Part shown: positions 56,155-64,000 of the stretch, in pieces | Numbering within the stretch: position 1 is the first letter of the stretch | Layout of the letters: each line of letters begins with the position of its first letter | From: Mesorhabditis belari | Lineage: Eukaryota > Nematoda > Chromadorea > Rhabditida > Rhabditidae | Assembly: GCA_958450365.1 (NCBI GenBank) | Contig: CAUEEP010000740.1 | Coordinates: 1,615,501-1,679,500 of the forward strand | Direction of reading: 5' to 3' | Length of the DNA stretch: 64,000 nucleotides | Translations under genes and position numbers: made by a program | Notes under the pieces: model-generated | Database searches by the model: none | The model's input: only the letters and a program-made list of their open reading frames with translations | What the model was told of the DNA's origin: nothing

Positions 56155-57685
56155 ATGGCAAATGTGGGAGACCCTGTGCAAAATGGTATGTTTGAATTTA
56201 AGATGCGAATTAATGAAAAATATCGAGTTTTGAAATTACGAAATTTTAGGTTCTTTCCGGATAACAGTTTTTAGGTTCTTTACAATAGTTTTTTTGGCCA
56301 TCTTGCAGCTCATTTTAAGCGCCTTAAACTTGTCAAGTCAAAAGTTTTAGTAAGATTTAGATAGCTTATAACGGTAGCTTTCAAAAATCCAGCTTTCTTT
56401 TATCAAAAGTTATTAACAAAAACCTATCAGACATTTAGACAAAAACAAAAAAATCCGGCTGCAAGTTGGCCAAAAAACTTACCCCCACCCCTTATCCGTA
56501 AAGCACTAATTTTTAAAATAAAAGAAATGATGTTTAAATTATCTTTTGAAATAATATTATTTAGGAAGCTTCGCTCAGGAAATACGGAAATTTCTCTTTT
56601 ATTCGAAGTCGTTTGCAAAGCCTGATGGAGAAATCGAGGAAAACGACTCTTTGCGTGCTCCGGTTGGTGTTTTCGCTCTCACTTCCTGTCCGGACCGACA
56701 CTTCGCTGCCACTTGGAACCATGGAGCGCATGAGAACATTAAAGAAGGGTCGGCTATGAATATTTATAACGAAGGTATGCAAAAATTTTTTATTATTGCT
56801 ATTATTGCGAAGGTTGTCTTGCTATTTATTATACAGAAATTTGGTTTATATGAAGGAGTTTTAGATGGAGATAAGTTCGAGACAAAGGTGGTATGCAAGG
56901 ATCCACGAGATTTTTTGCTTTTGGAATCGGATGAGAAGCTTGCCGAGGATGTTCCATATATTTCTTCAGGTGTCATCGCTGGTACTGACTATTTGATCAT
57001 GGTTGGTTTTATTCAATAAGTAAAAGCAAATTTGCTAAGGTTTTATTTAACCATCTTTTGCTTATTTTTAAAATGGATTCATAGAAATAACTAATATGGA
57101 AAATCGTTTGGTTCATTTTTCAGTATAATCATCAATTAATATAATAGCAAATAAATATAGAAGGTTTAAGATAAAATTTAATTTAGGGCTATCGAGATGG
57201 GATCGAAAAGGCTTTGCCAGCGGATCCTATTCTGGAACCATCGTTTCTTCCGGGCACTGTCACCTCCCAGAAGTTTGACAAATACGGTCACTTTGGCGGT
57301 ACTTCTGCGGAAATGCCCGGTTTTTCTGGGGGTCCTGCCTACCAGAAATTATATCGCAATGAGTTTCTCGGATTGTGTCTTAAAGGTAGGTATATCGATG
57401 GCTTTTGTCTCAGACTTCGCTTACAGGGGCACATTCGCTTACAGGGACTCAATGTTATCACATTGTCGCTGGACGATCGATGAAAGGCGCGTTATTCTAT
57501 GTCAGTTTTTCCTATTCTCTTAACATTTATCAATTGACACAATTTTCTTTTAGTTAGAAGATATGGAATACGAAAAGAAGGCACTTAAGGAGACGAGGGA
57601 AACCAAGGAGACCGAGGAGACCAAGGAGACCAAGGAGACCGAGAAGACCGAGAAGACCAAGAAGGTCAAATGTTCTATTATCTAA
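56155..57685 (+). CDS. trypsin-fold (PA clan) protease-like gene with CaaX tail, right arm
   Basis: Partner of the left-arm gene, on the outward-facing strand. Possible first exon MANVGDPVQN (56155). The main exon from 56565 carries LRAPVGVFALTSCPD and HFAATWNHGAHENI (His), running in frame through a hydrophobic stretch (FIIAIIAKVVLLFII) that is an intron in the left copy. Next are DPRDFLLLESDEK (Asp) and, from 57187, GGTSAEMPGFSGGPAY (Ser). The last exon (about 57555-57685) is a Lys/Glu/Thr repeat (KETEETKETKETEKTEK) ending KKVKCSII-stop, a basic stretch plus a CaaX box that could be prenylated (geranylgeranyl type by its last residue). A T-run near 56595 is one T shorter than in the left copy and shifts the frame. 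Confidence 0.65.
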
Positions 57686-58310
57686 TTGCGTGAATTGATT
57701 TAAGTGATTTGTAAAAAATTTCTATTGAAAATTTTTTGGTTCAATTTACGCTTCGAATAAATTTGTTTTTGTATTTTTAAAAATAATTAAATTAAAGATC
57801 ATTTAATTTTGACAGCAAACTTTTGAGATGAAAAAGAAAGGGGGACCTGGAAACCAAGAAGGTACCTTTTAGGATTGACAATTATTTTAACGTTATTTAC
57901 AATTTTGATATAAAGTGGGAACCATGTAATTGAGTACTAATGGTTAGATCTGAAACGCACCCAAATTCTCGCTGTTATCATTTCCCTTTGAAAAGAATAA
58001 GCGTAATTGATGTTTTTTCAGTTTGGCACATACTTGTGATCTGGTGATCTGGCGGATAAAAATACAATCCAATTGTTCTCTATTTTTTCAGGCTGATCGC
58101 ATTTCTAAAGTATCACCAGATATTGTCGAATTCAATCTCTGGTACATTTCCATTCATAGATAGATATAGCCTACTTCTGCTTGCCGTCAAAATATCGAAA
58201 AAACCAAAACGAAGTGTCCTAGATTTTGGCGTGCAAAAAAATTTAAAAAGTTTCGTGTGTTCGAGTAGCACAAGCTTCGGGTAGCGTAAGCTTTGGGTGG
58301 CGCAAGCCAT

Positions 58311-58700
58311 CCAAAGCATGTCTAAAAGGTGCCCCTAATTTCGTTTTTTCTGCAAAAATCGCGCAAGTTTCTTCGTTGTACTTTATTTCAAATTTATGTT
58401 TTCCCCAAAAAATCTTTGTTTGCATATACCTATTTGGAGCCAAAATGTGTTCTCCCGATGAGGATTTTCTGGTCGACTCCGAGCTCTGACTCCGACAGTG
58501 CAACGGTTTTGAGGAGTTTCAGGGGTGAAAAGTGGTTGACATTGTAGCGAATAGATAGTAACACATTTTTAACGCCTACATTTTGAGCGTACAACCACGT
58601 AGTCATTACTGTTTTACTGATAATTTGGTGAGGATCGAAAAATAAACTAAACGACTAGGTTAGAGTACAAAGGCTTGCACCCTTGATTTCATTATCAATC
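58311..58700. other. no recognisable gene
   Basis: Spacer beyond the palindrome. ORFs on both strands without conserved content. Confidence 0.5.
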
Positions 58701-58701
58701 G

Positions 58702-59235
58702 ATGAAAGATCGTGTGATGGACAAAAGACACTTGTTGAGACAAATGATTCAACTATGGGTGCGTCTGTGGTCTGCTATTAGCCTTTTTAGCAAACTTTTA
58801 GATCTGAAGGCTGATGATTGTGATGAAGAAGAAAAAAAGGATCAAAGGATCAAAATGAACATCGACCAACAAACAAAAGGCGACAAATTGCAACAGCCTC
58901 GACATGCGGCTAGGTATGTTTTATGCGGAAAGCGCAATAAATTGAGTCTATTTTAGCGGTGATATCACAAATCAGAGCAGCTTCTGCACGATTCCTCTTG
59001 GATACGATGATATCGATACAAAACCGTCTCGATTGGTAGATATTTTGTAATTACACTTATTATCCATCTTTTAGATCAAATTTGTGGGTAGATCAGTGGG
59101 AGCTCAATCGAGCATTTTTGTCGTCAACACATCTCAAAAAACGTTGTAAGTTTACTTTTCTTGAAAGTTTATCGCTCAAAAAGTATTTCCTAGATGTGGG
59201 CTCTGAAGACAAATGCACTCGATCGCCTCCATTCA
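58702..59235 (+). CDS. unassigned gene truncated by the E1 duplication
   Basis: Exons 58702-58913 (MKDRVMDKRHLLRQMIQLWV..., acidic/Lys-rich EEEKKDQRIKMNID), 58957-59035 (FCTIPLGYDDIDTKPSRL), 59075-59145 (FVGRSVGAQSSIFVVNTSQK) and a start from 59194 (GSEDKCTRSP) have good splice borders. The last exon runs into duplicated uba-1 sequence at about 59236, so the 3' part of the gene is missing. No domain is recognised. Confidence 0.4.
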
Positions 59236-59284
59236 TTTTTCATGAATGCTGCTAATCGTGATAAACGACTTGGCATGGAGTATC

Positions 59285-59624
59285 TTTTCTGTTCGTTCAA
59301 TATTATGAACATTTTAGAATGAAGCTTCTGGTTCAAGCGTTACAATGGTTTCTTCCCTTATTTATTCGTTCTTCATGAATGCTGCTAATCGCGATAAACG
59401 ACTTGGCATGGAGTATGTTTGATTTTTTTAAAAAATAACCTTTTTTGTAGACTTCGTGATGTGGTGGCTGAAGTTTCAAAGAACGAGATTCCATCATATC
59501 AACGATCTTTGGTTCTAGAGGTAAATTCTGCAGACGTACGATATAGAATGTGCCAGTTTAGGTGATGGTTGAAGACGAGAACGGAGAAGACGTTGACCTT
59601 CCATACTTGAAATACATATTCTAA
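59285..59624 (+). pseudogene. duplicated 3' end of uba-1
   Basis: Matches 20915-21261: exons with [33 protein letters not shown] and the same last residues [10 protein letters not shown]. There is a 9 nt in-frame loss (GVS after VSS), K to N in SKNEIPSY, and the block TTCATGAATGCTGCTAATCG occurs an extra time at 59236. It lacks both adenylation halves and the catalytic Cys, so it cannot act as E1. Confidence 0.9.
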
Positions 59625-59667
59625 ACCTGAATATATCTTTTAAAATCTTGTGCAAAAATTATTGTAT

Positions 59668-59880
59668 TACCGTATTTATTCTAATAGAAGCGCATGCGCT
59701 TCTGTTAGAGGTCCTCGCGTCAGGAGAAAAAGTGCACCAAAAATTTAATTTTTAACCTATGATTTTGGTGTCAAAACAAAGAATTTTTCACTGTTATCTG
59801 ACGCCAAATTTATGACCACTCCGGTGGGCGGGGCCTCTAACAGAAGCGCATGCCCTTCTATAAATAGAATAAATACGGTA
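59668..59880. mobile_element. MITE, TIR CCGTATTTATTCTAATAGAA (copy 2)
   Basis: 213 bp copy of 21328-21539, carried along in the duplicated segment; the right TIR has a small insertion (TATAAATAGAATAAATACGG). Confidence 0.85.
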
Positions 59881-62775
59881 CCTATGCGGTCTTGAGGATT
59901 TCAGGCCTTCTTTTGACTTTTGTTGTTTCAAGGTTTAATTGAGTTTAAACCGGTGTTTTCCATCTTCACTTTGATTACCGCGTTTTTTTAAAAAATATCA
60001 TTTAAAAGGGTTAAGAGATATTTGTAATCTAAAATCTGTGGAAATAGAGGATGAGATGGTTTGAAAATGTATTGTATAATAAGACACAGATAAACACAAG
60101 AAGGAAGGCTTGCCGGAAAATCTCGTTTAAGAGGAGTGGAATGGTAAGAGGAGTGGAATGGTATCAATAGCTTCACGAATAGATTCTAAATGTAAGTAAA
60201 TTTTTTTTGTTGTTTAAGTGGAGGGGTTTCTGCTTGAAGAACTCTAAAAGAAACACAGGACATCTAGGAGATCTACTTGTGGAAATTTGTTTTCAAAAAG
60301 GCATCGAGTGTCCGACGAAGAGAAGTGGGAGGAGTCAAGGAAAGGAAAGGGGAGTGTCTATTTCTCTTTCCTCTCTCGTACTCTCTTCCATTCTCTTCCC
60401 TTCCCAAATCCATTCATTTCATCTTTTCTCGTTTTCTTAAAACTCTTTGATCGTAATTTTGTAGTTTCTCAAAACAAAACACAAATTTAGTTGCGCAATT
60501 TAGTTTTTGAAGGAGTGTGATCTTCAAATTGCTTCCTTTTAAAAGCACAATGAGCATTTTTGATCCGGGATTGCTGAGCAAAGGGAATCTCAATTTTCTG
60601 TTTTTATTCTTGATGACAATTTCTTTGATTGTTTCAATTGATGGTCGAATACAAGAGCACGCGATTTATTGGAATACGACAAATTCACTGTAAGTTTTGA
60701 TTCAAATACCTCCATAAATCAGATTCAAATTCAAATAGGAAATAGAAAAAAAGGTTTAGAAATCTTTTTAATTAAAGATATATTAAAGTTCTTGAAATTA
60801 TGCAAAGTGCCCAAATATCTTTATATCTTTATACCCAAATATCACAAAAGTTTGAAGTTCTTGAAATCAGTTAAATCTTTGTCCTTATTATAAGCGATTG
60901 TGCATGAATCACTTTTTTTTTCTTGTTTTGCGGTAAAAGAAGTAATATTCACTCCAGTTTTTAATTCAAATCTAATAGCCGAGTTGATTTATGTGTGCGA
61001 ATTGACTTTCTTCTTTGAAATCTGAGTCTTGCTCATTATTCAATGCAAATTGCTTGCTTCATTATGTTGAAAAGAGATCCCTTACTCGATTAATCGTGAT
61101 CTAAGTGAAAGAAATTGTTGAAGGACTGGACTAATCTCCCTCTTCACCTCACTTTGTCCAAATCTCTCTTTGGGTCAACTCATTCCATTCCATTCTTTTC
61201 CATTCTTCTCATTTCATTCATTCATTTCCTCTTCATCTCTTTTCTCTTCTCTTCTCTAACTTTTCCCCCATTCATCTGACCTATTGGGGAATTTGCATAT
61301 GAGAGTGCCTTCCCTTCATCTCCTTTTTACCCTTTCACATACCCATTACAACCAGGTGAGACGAAAAATAAAAACGAAACAAGGGCTTTCTTTCTGTTTC
61401 TTTTGCTACCCTTTTCCTTCAAGGTTATCATCGCTTTGTGTTTGATTTGAGAAATTTAGCAGAACTTGTCGGAAATCCGGGAAAGAGGATTGTGTCAGTG
61501 TTGTCACTGTCAGCATTAGATCTAAGAATTGTTGGGGAATAGCGAAACCATTTTACAATTTTTCTCATTTCATTGAGAGCTTTCACATAGCCGGAGAATA
61601 AATGGAGAATCGGGTAGAAAGGCTTCGGTGACTAAATAATGCCATTCAGCAATTTATGTGCGAAAAATAGTCACGCTTCTTTGAGAAAAGAGGAAAGAAT
61701 AGAATGGGGGAATGGATTGGAAAAGAGGGGAAAAGAAAGAGGTCTTTCCCGTCCAGAGGCTTTTACCTATCACCGAATGGCACCGTGGTCATGATTGTGG
61801 CTGAAATTGAGAAGATTCCCTTGTTGAGCTACTAGAAAATCATCTTTCAAAACCAAAAACAAACAATTAAATCCGGGTTCGAATGGTTTTTTTCTTAAAA
61901 GAATTCGATTTTTTAAAGATTTTATCCAGCAATTCAAGCATCTTTCTATCAAAAGAGATTAAAAATAGGACGAAAAAAAGGACATCAAAAGCCACACTTC
62001 TCTGATTCGATTAGACTTTCCTCCCTTCCCATTTCCCTCTTTTTTTTCTTTTCTAATGGTGCTGCCGACTAGCAAAATAATTGCATTATCCATTTTTTTT
62101 CCCATTTGATTCCAGAGTCTAGAATTGAAAAACAAAAGCTCTTTACTTCTTTTGAACTAATCTAGAATATTTTTAAAAATCTAGAATATTTTGAACTGAG
62201 AAAATGATGGCCAATAAAATGACATTGGCTTGCTCAAAATATAGGGATCTTATTGAGGGAAAAGAAAATGGAGATGGGAAAAAATGGGGAGGAATTGGAG
62301 AGGAAAGAAAGCTCATATTGCATTGCGACGTGTGTTGAAAAGGAATTCCTTTCAAAATGTGAAAATGTGTTACTGGCTTCTTTTTGGGCGTGTGGTGGAT
62401 TGCATTTGAAGACAAGAAGTGCGCCGAAAATTGGTATTTCTCTGCCTCCTCATCTTGAAGAACCTTTTTGAGATGGGAATACCCTTCCCCAAATTGAGGC
62501 TTTTCTGGAAAGAGAGAAGGTGCGAATAAATAAACCATCTTCATGATGACTAAAGTGAAGAGAAATGGGTGAAGAGGACGGGGTGATGATCGATAAATAT
62601 GAAATGAACACTAGGAAATGTGATCCTAACTTTAGGGATTTATATCTACCGAATTTACTCAACTAGACTGATAAAATAGACTCTTGTACCTCCTCTCGTA
62701 GTGCGTTTTGTGGTCTTTGGTAAATCTCTAGTTTTTTGGCAAATTTTGGAAACCTTTCTCTAGTAAATCTTTCCT

Positions 62776-62850
62776 TCTCTCTATTTCTTTTTCTTTCTCC
62801 TTCTTTCTCCTTCTTTCTCTTTCTTTCTCCTTCTTTCTCCTTCTTTCTCT
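62776..62850. repeat. (CTTTCTCCTT)n microsatellite
   Basis: Repeated CTTTCTCCTT/CTTTCTCTTT units, a pyrimidine-only strand. Confidence 0.9.
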
Positions 62851-62953
62851 AGTTCTCATAAGATCAAGAGTTTTAGTTCTGATTTTGTCAAATGATAAAG
62901 ATGATCAGAAGTTCTAATCAGTTTTTAGACTGATGCCTGATGAGGCCGACAAG

Positions 62954-63112
62954 CTAGAATCAAAGCTAGAAGCTAGAATCAAAGCTAGAAGCTAGAATCA
63001 AAGCTAGAAGCTAGAATCAAAGCTAGAAGCTAGAATCAAAGCTAGAAGCTAGAATCAAAGCTAGAAGCTAGAATCAAAGCTAGAAGCTAGAATCAAAGCT
63101 AGAAGCTAGAAT
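62954..63112. repeat. 19 bp tandem repeat, about 8 copies
   Basis: Perfect head-to-tail copies of AGAATCAAAGCTAGAAGCT; very low divergence implies recent expansion. Confidence 0.95.
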
Positions 63113-64000
63113 CAGTACGTGAGAAAGGGAAAGTTTAGCCTAAGTTCTACGATAAAGATTCACCATCATTATTAGAAATCGGATAATAAGTCGATAGATA
63201 AGTTAATAAAACCTATATGAAAGTGAGCCGGGCGTTACTCTCATTCATTTACTTCTTTAGCTTCTTTCATTCATTCATTCATTCATTCAATCGGGTGCAC
63301 TTTGTTTATTTGTCATCTCTGACTTCCTTTTTCCTCTTGGATTAGAGCTGTGAGGCTTTATAGCCCCGAAAAGAGAGTGAGAATTATGAGAGAGAAGAGG
63401 GATTCATTTCTGTGGCTGACTAAAAGGTGTCTGCATATTCTTTTCCTCCAATCCATTATCTTAAAGCTCAGAAATAATAAGGGAGAACCAAAGAGGATAA
63501 AGGCAAATAAAGAGATGAGAATGGATGAGATCGGTTTACTTCATGACCCTTCATGAATCCGTTCTTTCAATTTTACTAATAGTACGAAGATTGACTAGGT
63601 GATTGGCGAATCAAAAGAAAATCAGAACATTTAAAAACCAATCCGCTCATCTTATCTGTAGTTATTCAATTTTCGAATTCAACGATTGAAATCATTTCAA
63701 AGAGTTAGTTTGAGCTTTGGACAATTCACAAAACAATTCTCACAAGTGAAATTGTTTATTTTAAACAGTCAACTTCTTAGATTTCTTGAATTTCTTGGAT
63801 TTCTTCAAATCTAAACAATCCTGTAGTGATTATTGTTGGTTTAGATATAATCTTTATTACAGCGATAATAGTTGGTTCAGTGGTTTGAGATTGGAAGAGT
63901 AGAGGCCCTCCACGGCACACATCGGCAGCTCGTTCAGATTGCTTTTATACGGAACTCGGGCGTTCGTCTCGTCTTCCACACAATGGAGTTGAACGGATAG

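Larger units (their letters stand above)
49020..58310. repeat. large imperfect palindrome (arms about 3.7 kb, spacer about 1.9 kb)
   Basis: The left arm 49020-52690 pairs inverted with 54540-58310; matched pairs (49235/58110, 50990/56230, 52170/55050, 52640/54580) have nearly constant coordinate sums around 107,220. Identity is very high from 51000 to 52690 and low across the protease exons. The spacer (52690-54540) carries unit exons and a foldback element. Confidence 0.9.
60946..64000. other. about 3 kb without recognisable gene
   Basis: T-rich and purine-rich low complexity (CATTCATT near 61190-61280 and 63240-63290). ORFs on both strands (for example 62173-62544 minus) lack conserved content and splice support. 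Two tandem arrays inside are listed separately. Confidence 0.5.

Noticed and set aside
1..64000. CRISPR array, bacterial operon or prophage
   Set aside because: No spaced direct-repeat array of that kind is present, and spliced eukaryotic genes fill the window; the tandem arrays are simple satellites.
63860..64000. Possible RNA gene at the right edge
   Set aside because: The GC-richer end has no tRNA boxes or snRNA features that I can recognise and is cut by the window.

Overview
The window is nuclear DNA of a small-genome nematode. The evidence is short introns (about 40-65 nt, GT...TTTCAG or TTTTAG), AT-rich sequence, and nematode-style families: GT92/DUF23 glycosyltransferase, 7TM chemoreceptor, defensin-like peptide, Tc1/mariner and many small inverted-repeat elements. 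No species name can be supported from the sequence alone.

Layout. 1-6.5 kb: non-LTR retrotransposon scraps, microsatellites and MITEs. 6.9-9.2 kb (-): a Pax2/5/8-type gene with paired domain and octapeptide. 11.2-11.8 kb (-): an unassigned small gene. 12.1-14.2 kb (-): a Deltex-type RING/DTC ubiquitin ligase. 15.2-16.6 kb (+): SAM50 (gop-3 type). 17.0-21.3 kb (+): ubiquitin-activating enzyme E1 (uba-1). 22.5-23.7 kb (-): a thiol dioxygenase of the ADO family. 25.4-31.1 kb (+): a GT92 glycosyltransferase whose introns are packed with transposon-like elements. 32.4-33.1 kb (+): an intact secreted defensin-like gene. 34.3-37.0 kb (-): a 7TM chemoreceptor. 37.6-42 kb: poly-T, a FLYWCH-bearing inverted-repeat element, a mariner remnant and a second, truncated defensin. 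42.6-45.3 kb: one copy of a composite repeat. 45.6-48.2 kb (+): a PPR protein. 49.0-58.3 kb: a large imperfect palindrome carrying two divergent trypsin-fold protease genes that point outward, each behind an LTR-like TATA promoter. 58.7-59.2 kb: a gene cut off by a segmental duplication of the uba-1 3' end (59.3-60.9 kb). 61-64 kb: no recognisable gene.

The ordinary genes (E1, Deltex, SAM50, ADO, Pax, GT92, PPR) do not form one pathway; E1 and Deltex both belong to ubiquitination. A recurring oddity is that most conserved genes carry 1-2 nt indels inside otherwise well-preserved exons, often in homopolymers. I read this first as consensus error and only second as decay. Models below therefore give the exon path supported by homology, not one uninterrupted ORF.

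The most unusual unit is the 49-58 kb palindrome. Its inner arms are nearly identical, the outer protease exons are strongly diverged, and the two proteases end in unrelated tails, one of which finishes in a CaaX-like box.
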